Shown one piece after another: positions 42,443-51,253 of a DNA stretch of 64,000 nucleotides. Numbering within the stretch: position 1 is the stretch's first letter; every line of letters begins with the position of its first letter. Under the pieces are notes generated by a model, which made no database searches, was not told the origin of the DNA, and saw only the letters and a list, made by a program, of their open reading frames with translations. The position numbers and the translations under genes are program-made. Origin of the DNA: Solwaraspora sp. WMMD792 (GTDB lineage: Bacteria > Actinomycetota > Actinomycetes > Mycobacteriales > Micromonosporaceae); assembly GCF_029626105.1 (NCBI RefSeq), contig NZ_JARUBH010000009.1:1426001-1490000 (forward strand), read 5' to 3'.

Positions 42443-42515
42443 CGAGGCTCCAGGTAGGACAGCTGTCGACCAAGACTCGAAGCCCCGACCGGGAGCCTCG
42501 CCATGCTGTCCTACC
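42443..42515 (+). promoter_or_regulatory. Mutually exclusive hairpins masking the IS-B transposase start
   Basis: CGAGGCTCC (42443-42451) can pair with GGAGCCTCG (42492-42500), which contains the GGGAG ribosome-binding site. GGTAGGACAGC (42453-42463) can pair with GCTGTCCTACC (42505-42515), which overlaps the ATG at 42503. The stems interleave, so only one forms at a time, and either would block initiation. Confidence 0.55.
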
Positions 42516-43285
42516 CCGCCACGATCTCGTTGTCCAGCCGCACCCTGAACCACCTGGCCGAACGCATCCGCAGCCACCGTAAGCAGCGCCGATCGCGGTG
42601 GCGGCGCCTCGAACCCGGCCGGCAGGCGCTGCTCGCCCTGGCCCATCTGCGCAACGGCGACACCTACACCCGACTCGCGGCCGGCTTCGAGATCGGCGTC
42701 GCCACCGCCTGGCGCTACGTCCAGGAAGCGATAGCCCTGCTCGCGACGGCCGCCGATGACCTGGCCACCGCCATGGTACGGATCCGCCGACTGGCGTACG
42801 CGATCCTGGACGGCACCCTGATTCCGATCGATCGGGTCGCCGACCAGCGACCCTACTACTCTGGGAAACACAAGCACCACGGCGTGAATGTGCAGGTCAT
42901 CGCCGATGCCGCTGGCCGGCTCGTCTGGGCTTCACCGGCGCTGCCCGGTTCGGTTCATGACCTGACCGCAGCCAGGACCTACGGCATTATCGATGCGCTG
43001 ACCAGGGCGGACGTGATGACCTTCGCCGATAAGGGCTACCAAGGAGCCCGCGGCAGCGTGCGCACTCCGTTCAAGCGACGCCGCTTCCGCCCGAAGCTGT
43101 CACGCCGGCAGAAGGCCATCAACCGCGCCCACGCGAAGATCCGCGCCCGCGGTGAACGCGCAATCGCCACCCTCAAGGCCTGGAAGATCCTGGCCAAGCT
43201 GCGCTGCTGTCCACGGCGAGCGACCGCGATCGTGCAGGCCATCCTCGTTCTGCACCACGTCGAGACCGACCGCTACGCAGCATGA
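42503..43285 (+). CDS. IS5-type DDE transposase
   Basis: 260 residues, apparently intact. The N-terminal part (NHLAERIRSHRKQRRSRWRR) leads to a helix-turn-helix (DTYTRLAAGFEIGVATAWRY). The DDE core has LDGTLIPIDRVA (Asp), YYSGKHKHHGVNVQVI, GSVHDLTAAR (Asp) and FADKGYQGARG. The C-terminal RGERAIATLKAWKIL should hold the catalytic Glu. It is clearly different from the IS-A transposase, so the two elements are independent insertions. Confidence 0.9.
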   Translation: MLSYPATISLSSRTLNHLAERIRSHRKQRRSRWRRLEPGRQALLALAHLRNGDTYTRLAAGFEIGVATAWRYVQEAIALLATAADDLATAMVRIRRLAYAILDGTLIPIDRVADQRPYYSGKHKHHGVNVQVIADAAGRLVWASPALPGSVHDLTAARTYGIIDALTRADVMTFADKGYQGARGSVRTPFKRRRFRPKLSRRQKAINRAHAKIRARGERAIATLKAWKILAKLRCCPRRATAIVQAILVLHHVETDRYAA

Positions 43286-43434
43286 AAAGGGCTCCCTGAT
43301 CATAAACTTTCACCATCCTGGAAAGTGCCCAGCTCGCGATCACGGTTTCCGTTGCGCCGAGGCGTAGGGGGGAGTCTACGCTCGGTAGAATGTGGACTTT
43401 TCGCCCTGCGGTAGGGTGTGGGGATGTCGACGCC

Positions 43435-43711
43435 GGTGACTGTTGTTGGTCTTGTGGTGGGAGGCCCGGTCACCGGAACGTCAACCAGCGCTTTGGCCTC
43501 GCGTACCGCTGGGTCGGAGGCACAGGCGACGGCGATCGCGTCGAAACCGTCGTCGGCGCCGGCGCACACCTCGCCGAGCAGCGGGCTGTAGAGCAGGTCG
43601 TCGGCGGCGATGTACGCACTCGGCGGCACCCCGCGCAGGTTGCGGACCACGATCTCGGTGTCCGGGCCGACCGCCTGCTGCGCTGCCTGCCGGTCGCTAC
43701 CAGATCCGCAC
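43435..43711 (-). pseudogene. Broken hydantoin/Asp-Glu racemase gene
   Basis: The body reads TEIVVRNLRGVPPSAYIAAD and AGADDGFDAIAVACASDPAV, then LVDVPVTGP, the N-terminal half of an Asp/Glu/hydantoin racemase including its first catalytic Cys region. A GTG at 43711 starts VRIW in another frame and hits a stop at once. Inserting about five bases there would give the family's VRIWYQS start fused to the body, so a small deletion has broken the gene. The 3' half is absent; sequence after VTGP is unrelated. Hydantoin racemases work with Hyu-type enzymes. Confidence 0.65.
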
Positions 43712-43842
43712 CCGTGCTGAGCTGCGAAAATGGGTAACACAAAGCCTTGGTCGCCGCCCGCGTGGTCGGGCGTTCCGCACCGGCGGTGACGCCGGCCCGG
43801 AACGTCCGGATCGATGATCGACTGCGGTCGACGCTCAGCCGG

Positions 43843-44616
43843 TCAGCTCGGCGTCGACATCAGGATCGGCAGCACCGCCCGCGCCTCGGCGTGGCTGGTG
43901 TTGCGCATCGCGGTGGCGGTGGTCCCGGGGATGTCCCACGGGTTGCTGGTCGGCGGGTAGTACATCTTCTTGGTCGTGACCGCGACGACATTGTTGTAGG
44001 CCACGCACCGGGTCTCCCACCGGTAGATCTTGCCGGACTGCGGGATGCCGGTGAGCCCGAGCAGGTTGGTGGTGCAGTTCGGGGCGAGAGCGGACAGCAC
44101 CGTGTTGTTGCTGCCGATCGTCAGTTCGAGCAGCCCTCTGGTGCTCAGCCCGGCGTGCGCCCGGGCGGTCAGGGCCAGCGGGCCGACCGTGTTGAGGGTG
44201 AAGCCGAGCTGGTCGGCGGAGGCTTCGTCGGTGACGACTTCGAGCAGACTGTCGATCAGGGTGACGCAGGCGGTGGTGTCCCGGGCGTACGCCTGAAGGT
44301 TGTCCCGGGTGAAGGTCTTGATGTCGTCGAAGTCGATGATGGCGCTGCGCGCGCAGGCCTTGGCCTGTGCGGTGGCGATCCGGTCGATCTGGGCGAGGAT
44401 CTCCACCTTGGCGCCGTTGATGGTGTTGATGATCTTGGTGGTGGACTGGTCGAGCGACGCCCCCTGCTTGTACTCCTTGTACAGCTCGTAGGCGCTCTTG
44501 GCGGCGGCGATGACCGACGAGATGTCGAACGCCTGTGCCGGTCGGGCCCCCAGCGGCACGGTGACCACGACCGCGGCGGCCGCGGCCAACCAACGGCGGT
44601 AGCGCATCTGTTTCAA
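43843..44616 (-). CDS. Secreted protein of unknown function
   Basis: About 257 residues. The signal peptide (YRRWLAAAAAVVVTVPLGA) ends at an ARPAQA site. The mature N-terminal part is helical with AAKSAYELYKEYKQGAS and ILAQIDRIATAQAKACARSA. The C-terminal part is more beta-like, with several Cys and TKKMYYPPTSNPWD. I do not recognise the family. AAGGAG is correctly spaced for a TTG at 44616; the ATG at 44607 is the alternative. It lies downstream of the AfsR-type gene in the same direction, and two 20-base repeats separate them. Confidence 0.65.
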   Translation of the reverse strand: MKQMRYRRWLAAAAAVVVTVPLGARPAQAFDISSVIAAAKSAYELYKEYKQGASLDQSTTKIINTINGAKVEILAQIDRIATAQAKACARSAIIDFDDIKTFTRDNLQAYARDTTACVTLIDSLLEVVTDEASADQLGFTLNTVGPLALTARAHAGLSTRGLLELTIGSNNTVLSALAPNCTTNLLGLTGIPQSGKIYRWETRCVAYNNVVAVTTKKMYYPPTSNPWDIPGTTATAMRNTSHAEARAVLPILMSTPS

Positions 44617-44737
44617 CAGGATCTCCTTCAACTGGCGGCCAGGGTGGCCAGCGGTGACCCCGCAGGTCAGCGGAGCGCGGCCAGTCTGGCGAGATCGTCT
44701 GGACCACGGTTGGACCACGACTGGATCCATGGCGCGC

Positions 44738-44777
44738 GCTCACGGATCACGGCGGACGCTCACGGATCACGGTGGAC
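44738..44777. repeat. Tandem 20-base direct repeat
   Basis: GCTCACGGATCACGGCGGAC is followed at once by a copy with one mismatch (CGG to TGG). The second copy includes the AfsR-type gene's stop. It lies upstream of the secreted-protein gene and could be a binding site or a simple duplication. Confidence 0.7.
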
Positions 44778-47676
44778 GTCGTGGCGGTTCCGCCGACAAC
44801 CGGGCGCTGATCGCCGCCGCCTCTGGAGCGCCCAACTCGGTGAAGATCGCCAGCGCGCGACGCCAGTAGCCGTGCGCCTGCGCCCGCTGCCCGGCCGCGT
44901 GCGCCGCCGCACCGAGCCCGTCGAACGCCAGCGCCTCGACGCCACGCGACCCGGTGTCGGCGGCGATCGACCGGGCCAGGGCATGGCAGCGGGCCGCAGC
45001 ACGGTGGGCGCCACGGCGGTTGTGCAGCTGACCGGCGTAGTTCAGCAGCATCGCCTCGCCGACCCGGTCGCCGGTGCGGCGGCACAACACCAGCCCTTCG
45101 CGCAGCTGCCCGGCGGCGTCGCCGAGCCGGCCCTCGACCGTGAACAGCTGACCCAGGCTGCCGAGCGCCCGGACCACCCCGTGATGCTCACCGAGCCTAC
45201 GCAGTAGCGCCAGTGCCCGGCCGATGTAACAGATCGCCGAACGCCGGTCGCCCAGCTCACCCAGCACCACACCCAGGTTGCCCAGGGTCCGCGCCTCACC
45301 GGCCGGCTCGTCGACGTCGCGGTAGAGCGCCAACGCCTGCCGGAGGTGCGCCACCGCCTGCTGGCGGCGCCCCTGATGGTCGTGCACGACGGCCAGGTTG
45401 GTCAGCAGGTTCGCCTCACCGGCCAGGTCAGCTGCCGCGCGGGCGGCAGCGATCCCGTGACCCTGCATGGTGATCGCGTCCGGATAGTGGCCGCCGCATT
45501 CCAGATGCCGGTAGAGCAGCGCGGTCAGCCGTACGGCGTGCCGGGCCCGGCCGTGCCGCGCACCGTACGCGGTGACCGCCATCAGGTTGGCCCGCTCCAC
45601 CTCCAACCAGACCCGCGCGGCCCCCGGGGCACCGCCCGGCGTGGTCGGCGGCGCGGTTCGCACCTCCGTCAGATCACCGTCCGGACCGGTCGGCGGCACC
45701 GTCGGCCGCAGGTGACGTTCGGCCGGGTGCACCGCGTCCATCGCCGTGGCGGCGGTACGCAGGTAGTAGTCGAACAACCGGGTCACGGCAGCGTCGCGGA
45801 CCTCCGGCGGGTCGACGTCGGCGGCAAGCTCCGCCGCGTACGCCCGGAGCAGGTCGTGCATGCCGTACCGGTCCGGCCCGGCCGGCTCCACCAGGTGCGC
45901 CCGGCACAGCCGGTCGACCAGCCGATCCGCCGTCACCGGATCCGTTCCGGCCAGCGCGGCCACCGCCGCCGCGTCGACGTCCGCCCCGGGATGCAGCCCG
46001 AGCAGCCGGAACGCGCGCGCCGCGTCGGCCGGCAGATACTGGTACGACCAGGACAGGATCGCCCGTACGCCGGTGCGCCGGTCGCCGCCGGCGTCCAACA
46101 TGTCCAGCCGTCGCCGCCGGTCGGTGAGCCCGTCAACCAGCCGGGTCAGGCTCAGCTCGGCGCGGGCGGTCGCCAACTCGGCGGCGACCCGCAACGCCAA
46201 CGGCAGCTGGGCGCACTGCGTTGCCAGCGTCACCGCGGCCTGCGGCTCGGCGTCGACCCGGTCGCCGACCAGCCGCCGCAGCAGCGCCACCGCGTCGTCG
46301 ATCGGCAGGAGGCCGAGCCCACGCCTGCCGGCTCCCTCCCGGGCGACCAGCCCGGCCAACGGATCCCGGCTGGTCACCAGCACCGGGCAGGAGGCGGCAC
46401 CGGGCAGCAGCGGCCGTACCTGCTCGACCGACGCCGCGTTGTCGAGTACCACCAGCATCCGGCGGCCGTCCATCAGGCTGCGGTAGTGGGCGGCGCGTTC
46501 GTCGACGTCCAACGCCATGTCGGCGTCCGCCACGCCGAGCGCCCGCAGGAACCGGGCCAGTGCCGCACCGGGCTCGACCGGCTGCTCCGGGTCGTATCCG
46601 CGCAGGTCGATGTAGAGCTGCCCGTCCGGGAACCGGTCGCGGGCCCGGTGCGCCCACCACACCGCCAGCGCGGTCTTGCCCACCCCCGGGGTGCCGGACA
46701 GCACGCAGATCACCGCGCCCGGATCGGCGTCGCCGCGTCCGGCGGCCCTCATCGTCCGGTCGAGCCAGCGGAGCTCGGCGGCGCGGCCGGTGAACCCGGC
46801 GACGTCGGCCGGCAACTGCGCCGGCACCGGCGCGATCGCGTCCAGGCGCCGGCCCCGGCGCGGCCAGACCTGCTCGCTGGCGGTACGCGCCCCGGCCGGC
46901 GCGTCGGCCCGCAGCAGATCGGTGTACGCGGCGACCAGCTCGGGGCCGGGATCGACACCGAGTTCGTCGGCGAGCCGGTCCCGGGTGTCGTGGAAGACGG
47001 TGAACGCCTCGGCCCGCTGCCCACTGGCCCGGTACGCGCGGATCAGCTGCGCCTGGCGGGCCTCGTCGAGTGGCTTCGCGGCGGCGGCCTGCGTCAGCCA
47101 GGGCAGTGCGGCGCTCGCCCGGCCGCAGGCGATCATCAGGTCGCCGTACCGGGTCAACGTAGCCTGCAGTTCACCGTCGAGGGCCACCACCTTCGGATGA
47201 CCGGCCAACGTGGGCACGTCGACCAGTGGCGGCCCCTGCCACAGCCGCAGCGCCTCGCCGAGCAGTTCGGCGTCGCGCTGCGGGGCGGCTGCGCCGGGCC
47301 GCGCGGCGGCGACCAGGTGCCGGAACCGCAGCAGGTCGACCGTGACGGCCGAGGTCCGCAGCAGGTATCCGTCACCGATCTGGGGCAGCAGCAGGCTCGG
47401 GGCCCGGGACGGGCGGTCCGGTTCGAACAGTCGGCGCAGGTGTTTGACGTGGGTCTGAATGACGTTGGTCGACGTCGCCGGCGGCGGTTGGTCCGGCCAG
47501 AGCGCGTTGACCAGCTCCGAGCGGGGCAGCGGCTGCCCGCCGGCGAGCGCGAGCAGCCCGAGCACCGCCCGGCGGGCGGTCGGCCCGGGGTCGAGTGCCT
47601 GCTGCTCGCGCCATACCCGTACCGGGCCCAGCACCTGCACCCGCAACGGAACTCCACCTCGTGACCGCTGTGCCAC
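44767..47676 (-). CDS. AfsR/SARP family transcriptional regulator (wHTH-BTAD-NB-ARC-TPR)
   Basis: 969 residues. An N-terminal OmpR-like DNA-binding domain (about 10-105, LRVQVLGPVRVWREQQAL) is followed by a bacterial transcriptional activation domain (about 110-260). Next is an NB-ARC NTPase with Walker A VLSGTPGVGKTALAVWWA and Walker B RRMLVVLDNAAS. The C-terminal 250 residues are tetratricopeptide repeats (EANLLTNLAVVHDHQGRRQQ and similar). Such regulators control secondary metabolism and secreted proteins. No biosynthetic cluster is directly adjacent; the diterpenoid locus is 30 kb away. Confidence 0.93.
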   Translation of the reverse strand: MAQRSRGGVPLRVQVLGPVRVWREQQALDPGPTARRAVLGLLALAGGQPLPRSELVNALWPDQPPPATSTNVIQTHVKHLRRLFEPDRPSRAPSLLLPQIGDGYLLRTSAVTVDLLRFRHLVAAARPGAAAPQRDAELLGEALRLWQGPPLVDVPTLAGHPKVVALDGELQATLTRYGDLMIACGRASAALPWLTQAAAAKPLDEARQAQLIRAYRASGQRAEAFTVFHDTRDRLADELGVDPGPELVAAYTDLLRADAPAGARTASEQVWPRRGRRLDAIAPVPAQLPADVAGFTGRAAELRWLDRTMRAAGRGDADPGAVICVLSGTPGVGKTALAVWWAHRARDRFPDGQLYIDLRGYDPEQPVEPGAALARFLRALGVADADMALDVDERAAHYRSLMDGRRMLVVLDNAASVEQVRPLLPGAASCPVLVTSRDPLAGLVAREGAGRRGLGLLPIDDAVALLRRLVGDRVDAEPQAAVTLATQCAQLPLALRVAAELATARAELSLTRLVDGLTDRRRRLDMLDAGGDRRTGVRAILSWSYQYLPADAARAFRLLGLHPGADVDAAAVAALAGTDPVTADRLVDRLCRAHLVEPAGPDRYGMHDLLRAYAAELAADVDPPEVRDAAVTRLFDYYLRTAATAMDAVHPAERHLRPTVPPTGPDGDLTEVRTAPPTTPGGAPGAARVWLEVERANLMAVTAYGARHGRARHAVRLTALLYRHLECGGHYPDAITMQGHGIAAARAAADLAGEANLLTNLAVVHDHQGRRQQAVAHLRQALALYRDVDEPAGEARTLGNLGVVLGELGDRRSAICYIGRALALLRRLGEHHGVVRALGSLGQLFTVEGRLGDAAGQLREGLVLCRRTGDRVGEAMLLNYAGQLHNRRGAHRAAARCHALARSIAADTGSRGVEALAFDGLGAAAHAAGQRAQAHGYWRRALAIFTELGAPEAAAISARLSAEPPRRPP

Positions 47677-47748
47677 CGCCCGGTGCCGGACGGTGATCGA
47701 AGTTCCCGCATATCGACCGAGCGGAGTATAGGTGCTGGTCAGTCGTCG

Positions 47749-48597
47749 TCAGTGGGTTGCGGTGACCGGATGGAGGACGGCGTCGAGAGCCTTGAGGTAG
47801 CCGTCGGTGTAGCCGGCGAGGTTCGGGTGGAACGCGTCGTCGATGGCGGTGATGCCGTTGAGCCATGGATCGTCGTCGCAGACCCGGTGCCTGTCGAACA
47901 GGGCGTCGACCGGGACGAACACCCCGTACGTCTTCGCCGTGTCCCCGATGGCCTCGTTGAGCTGCACCGCCGCGTGGTTGATCCACCCCCGTCGGTTAGC
48001 GTCCAGCGGCGCTTCGAAGCAGAACGACGGGGCGAACAACTGCGGGTAGCCGAGGACCACCAGCTTGGCGTTCGGGGCGGCGGCGAGAATGTCGCCGTAC
48101 ACCTGCTTCAGCTTGCCCGGCAACGTCGTCTTGATGTACTCGCGGGCCTTGTTCACAGCGTCCTCGCAGGTGCTGTCGAGCAGCGCCTCGATGCATTTCC
48201 TCAATGTCGTCGTGAAGCCGAGGTTGTCGCCGCCGACGGTGATGGTCACCAGCATCGTGTCCGGCCCGAGGAAGCCGAGCTGGTGCGCGATCACGTCGTC
48301 GGTGGTGGCGCCGCTGCACGCCGAGAAGCCGAACGACAGGCGCGGGTTGTTCCGGGCGTACTGGGCGGCGTACGAGTGGGCGCTCTGGTCGCAGTCGCCG
48401 TCGGTGTACGGCGGGGCGCCCACCCCGGACGAGTACGAGTCACCCAGCGCGACATACTGCCGGTCGTCGGCGGCGGATGTGTCGCCGGCCGTACCGGCGG
48501 CGTTGGCGGCGGCGGGCACGGCGGCGATGGTGATCAGCAGCGTCGCCGCGACGGGCAACGCGAGGGCGGGCCGGAGCTTTCGGGCACGGCTCAGCAT
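47749..48597 (-). CDS. Secreted SGNH/GDSL hydrolase
   Basis: 282 residues from an ATG with GGAGG upstream. The signal peptide (LALPVAATLLITIAAVPAAA) is followed by block I YVALGDSYSSGVG with the nucleophile Ser, an oxyanion Gly (SACSGATTDDV), block III TITVGGDNLGF with Asn, and block V DAFHPNLAGY with the Asp-His pair. Cysteines in CDQSAHS, CSGAT, CIEALLDSTC, FCFEAP and VCDDDP suggest disulfides. This is the layout of actinomycete extracellular lipases/esterases of the SGNH type. Confidence 0.92.
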   Translation of the reverse strand: MLSRARKLRPALALPVAATLLITIAAVPAAANAAGTAGDTSAADDRQYVALGDSYSSGVGAPPYTDGDCDQSAHSYAAQYARNNPRLSFGFSACSGATTDDVIAHQLGFLGPDTMLVTITVGGDNLGFTTTLRKCIEALLDSTCEDAVNKAREYIKTTLPGKLKQVYGDILAAAPNAKLVVLGYPQLFAPSFCFEAPLDANRRGWINHAAVQLNEAIGDTAKTYGVFVPVDALFDRHRVCDDDPWLNGITAIDDAFHPNLAGYTDGYLKALDAVLHPVTATH

Positions 48598-48709
48598 GGT
48601 GACGCCTCCTTCGATGGTGGAGACGCTCCGGCCGGGGCGGCCGTCGTCTCCAAAGTGGAAGTGAGCATGCGCCGCCGATAGCCGGTAATCAATCGAAGCG
48701 TCGGAAACC

Positions 48710-49597
48710 CTACTGTCGACTGAGCCGCTGATCACCCTTCGTCGGTCGTAGACCGAACCGGTCGGCGAAACCGGACAGGTCGTCCCGCTGCTCGGCCAGG
48801 GTGTCGGCGCCGCTGCCGACCACGATCCGGGTCACCCCCTGCGCCGCGTACGCCTCGACCCGTTGCGCCGAAAGCTCAGTCGACCCCCACCGGGTGTACT
48901 CCAGCGCGTCAGGGTCACGGCCGGCCTCCGTCGCGACCGACCGAGCAAGCTTCCACTGTGCCGCCCGCTCGTCCGGGGTCAACAGCCCACCGGGGAAGTA
49001 GCCGTCGCCACGTAGCCCGACCCGCCGGGCCGCCGCCCGGCTCGAACCACCCACGTGAATCGGCAACGCGGTGGCGCCGTGCGGCTTCGGAAAGCTGCAC
49101 ACCCGCTCGAAGTCGAAGAACTCGCCGTGGAACGACACACCGTCGGCGTCACCGCCCCACAGCAGCCGTAGCACGTCGATCGCCTCGTCGGCACGTCGGC
49201 CACGGGAACGGAAGTCGACCCCCACCGCCGTCGCCTCACCGGGCAGGCCGCCCAGTCCGACGGTCAGCAGCCGCATCCGGCCCTTCGACAGGACGTCGAT
49301 CGTCGCCAGCCGCTTGGCGAGCACCACCGGATGGTGGTACGGCAGCAGCAGCACCCCGGTGCCGAGCAGCAGCCGGTCGGTTGCCGCCGCCACGAAGGCC
49401 AGCAGGTCCAACGGATCCGCGTACGGCAGCGACGGCGGCATCTCGACCGCCCCGACCGTCGCACCTGGATACAGCACCACGTGTTCCGGCACGTACAACC
49501 CCTCGAACCCGCATGCCTCGGCGTGCTGGGCGTACCCGATGAGCCGGTCCGGGTCGGTGCCGTGCAGCGGGGTGCTGTAACTGACCGCGAACCTCAC
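48710..49597 (-). CDS. LLM class F420-dependent oxidoreductase
   Basis: 295 residues from a GTG that overlaps the MerR stop (GTGA), so the two are coupled. Luciferase-like barrel segments: RFAVSYSTPLHGTDPDRL, LYVPEHVVLYPG, LLLGTGVLLLPYHHPVVLAK, LTVGLGGLPGEATAVGV and LPIHVGGSSRAAARRVG. The PEH and PYHHP motifs are typical of F420-dependent members. Together with the MerR gene it forms a small regulated redox unit. Confidence 0.88.
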   Translation of the reverse strand: MRFAVSYSTPLHGTDPDRLIGYAQHAEACGFEGLYVPEHVVLYPGATVGAVEMPPSLPYADPLDLLAFVAAATDRLLLGTGVLLLPYHHPVVLAKRLATIDVLSKGRMRLLTVGLGGLPGEATAVGVDFRSRGRRADEAIDVLRLLWGGDADGVSFHGEFFDFERVCSFPKPHGATALPIHVGGSSRAAARRVGLRGDGYFPGGLLTPDERAAQWKLARSVATEAGRDPDALEYTRWGSTELSAQRVEAYAAQGVTRIVVGSGADTLAEQRDDLSGFADRFGLRPTKGDQRLSRQ

Positions 49598-49959
49598 CGC
49601 CGCCGCCGATCCGCCCGCGCCCGGTCGAGCTGGCACCGCAGCTGTTCCCGGACACCTGCCAACCGTGCCAGTCCGACATCGACCTCGGCCAGCTTGCGCC
49701 GCAGCACCGAGATCGAGTCGGGGCAGACGTCGCCGGACGGATTCCCGGCCCGCAGGCAGGTCACGAACGGGCGGATGTCCTCCAGATCGAAACCGACCGC
49801 GAGCAACGACCGGATCTCGCCCACCACCCGCAGCTCCGTATCGTCGTAGTCGCGGTAGCCGTTGGCGCATCGCCGGGGCCGGACCAGCCCCTGCGCCTCG
49901 TAGTAGCGCAGCGTCCGGGCGCTCGTCCCGGCCTGCCGCGCCAGCTCACCGATCAACAT
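49594..49959 (-). CDS. MerR-family transcriptional regulator
   Basis: 121 residues. The winged helix (MLIGELARQAGTSARTLRYY, then GLVRPRRCANGYRDYDD) is canonical. The dimerisation helix follows, with two cysteines (VTCLRAGNPSGDVCPDS) that could sense metal, thiol or redox state. It shares a transcript with the LLM oxidoreductase. A dyad with MerR-type spacing lies upstream (50001-50020). Confidence 0.92.
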   Translation of the reverse strand: MLIGELARQAGTSARTLRYYEAQGLVRPRRCANGYRDYDDTELRVVGEIRSLLAVGFDLEDIRPFVTCLRAGNPSGDVCPDSISVLRRKLAEVDVGLARLAGVREQLRCQLDRARADRRRR

Positions 49960-50000
49960 GTGACCTCCCCGGCCAGCCTCGGACCCACCGTGACGCTAAA

Positions 50001-50020
50001 CCTTGACGTCGGTGTCAGGG
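50001..50020. promoter_or_regulatory. Probable MerR operator and stretched-spacer promoter
   Basis: An imperfect dyad, CCTTGAC-N6-GTCAGGG, lies 42 bases upstream of merR. On the minus strand, TTGCCC and TAGCGT are separated by 19 bases spanning the dyad, the long spacer that MerR proteins twist into register. Confidence 0.55.
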
Positions 50021-50046
50021 CAACGAGCCGGCGGTCCTGGCGACGG

Positions 50047-51237
50047 TCAGCCGAGGGCGGCAGCCATCCGGCGTACCGCCTCGGTGATCGTCTCCGGCGC
50101 GGCGGCCAGGTTGAACCGGGCGTGCCCGGCCCCGCCCGCGCCGAAGTCCAGCCCGGCGCTCAGCGCCACCCGCCCCCGGTCGAGGAACACCGCCGCCGGG
50201 TCGTCGCCGAGCCCCAACGCCCGGCAGTCCAGCCAGGCCAGGAAGGTCGCCTGACCGGGTGCGTACCCGATCTGTGGCAACCGGTCCGCCAGCAGGTCGG
50301 CCAGCAGCCGCCGGTTCGCGTCGACCGCCGACCGTACGGTGTCCAGCCAGTCGCCGCCGTCACGGAACGCCGCCGTGTGCGCGATCACCCCGAGATGGTT
50401 GACCCCGTGGCCGACCTCCTCCGGCAGCCGGGCCAGGTCGGCAGCGGCGGCCGGCCCGGCGACCGCGAGGGCGGCCTTCAAGCCGGCCAGGTTCCAGCCC
50501 TTCGAGCCGGAGATCAGCGTCAGGCCGTCGTCCGTGCCGGGCACCGACAGGTACGGCACGAACGTCACTCCGGACGCGGTCATCGGGGCGTGGATCTCGT
50601 CGACCACCACCCGTACGCCGTGCCGGCCGGCCAGCTCCGCGACGGCGGCCAGCTCGTCGGCGGTGTGCACCGTCCCGGTCGGGTTGTGCGGACTGCACAG
50701 CAGGTACGCCGCCCGGCGGCCACCCGCGCGGGCGGCGGTGAACGCCTCGGCCAGCGAGTCGAGGTCCAGCCGGCCGTCCCGACCGAGCGGGGCCTCCCGC
50801 ACCGGCCGGTCCAGGTTGCGCAGGAACCCGTAGAACGGCGGGTACACCGGCGGGTTGATCACGACCGTGTCGCCCGGCCCGGTCACCAGCTTCAGCATCT
50901 CGACCGCGCCGAGCATCACGTCCGGCACGGTCGCGGTCCGCGCCGGGTCCAGACCGTCCCACCCCCACCGCGTCGCCGCGAACCCGGCGACCGCCTCGGC
51001 GTAGCCGGCCCCGGTGGCGTACCCGATGTCCCCGGCTCGCACTGCCGCGTCGATCGCCTCGACGACCGGTCCGGCCGGCTCGACGTCCATCTCCGCCACC
51101 CACACCGGCAGCACGTCAGCTGGGTACACCCGCCACTTGATGCTGGTCCGCTGCCGGGCCCGGTCCAGCGGCACCCACGCCCCGTCGCCATACCGAACAT
51201 TCGTCACGAGAACTCCAAACTTCTCGTCGGTGGTCAC
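50047..51237 (-). CDS. MalY/PatB-type pyridoxal-phosphate aminotransferase or C-S lyase
   Basis: 396 residues. The N-terminal [18 protein letters not shown] is the hallmark of the MalY/PatB subgroup. [19 protein letters not shown] and [10 protein letters not shown] lead to the PLP lysine in [13 protein letters not shown]. Members are cystathionine beta-lyases or aminotransferases. Standing between the MerR unit and the Lrp gene near the kynurenine operon, it could also transaminate kynurenine or tryptophan, but nothing in the sequence proves this. Confidence 0.88.
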   Translation of the reverse strand: MTTDEKFGVLVTNVRYGDGAWVPLDRARQRTSIKWRVYPADVLPVWVAEMDVEPAGPVVEAIDAAVRAGDIGYATGAGYAEAVAGFAATRWGWDGLDPARTATVPDVMLGAVEMLKLVTGPGDTVVINPPVYPPFYGFLRNLDRPVREAPLGRDGRLDLDSLAEAFTAARAGGRRAAYLLCSPHNPTGTVHTADELAAVAELAGRHGVRVVVDEIHAPMTASGVTFVPYLSVPGTDDGLTLISGSKGWNLAGLKAALAVAGPAAAADLARLPEEVGHGVNHLGVIAHTAAFRDGGDWLDTVRSAVDANRRLLADLLADRLPQIGYAPGQATFLAWLDCRALGLGDDPAAVFLDRGRVALSAGLDFGAGGAGHARFNLAAAPETITEAVRRMAAALG

Positions 51238-51253
51238 CTCGGGGAGCTTAAGG

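Larger units (their letters stand above)
42377..43291 (+). mobile_element. IS5-type insertion sequence B (boundaries tentative)
   Basis: One intact transposase gene (42503-43285). Candidate imperfect ends are GAGCCTTTTCCAAGCTG at 42377 and, on the complement at the right end, GAGCCCTTTTCATGCTG near 43275-43291. These match only with single-base gaps, so the limits need confirmation. The upstream broken gene and downstream broken racemase fit disruption around this element. Confidence 0.5.

Noticed and set aside
45346-47664. Very long plus-strand frame opposite the AfsR-type gene
   Set aside because: Antisense to a regulator with clear Walker and TPR motifs; its own translation is repetitive Arg/Gly/Val/Gln with no domain.
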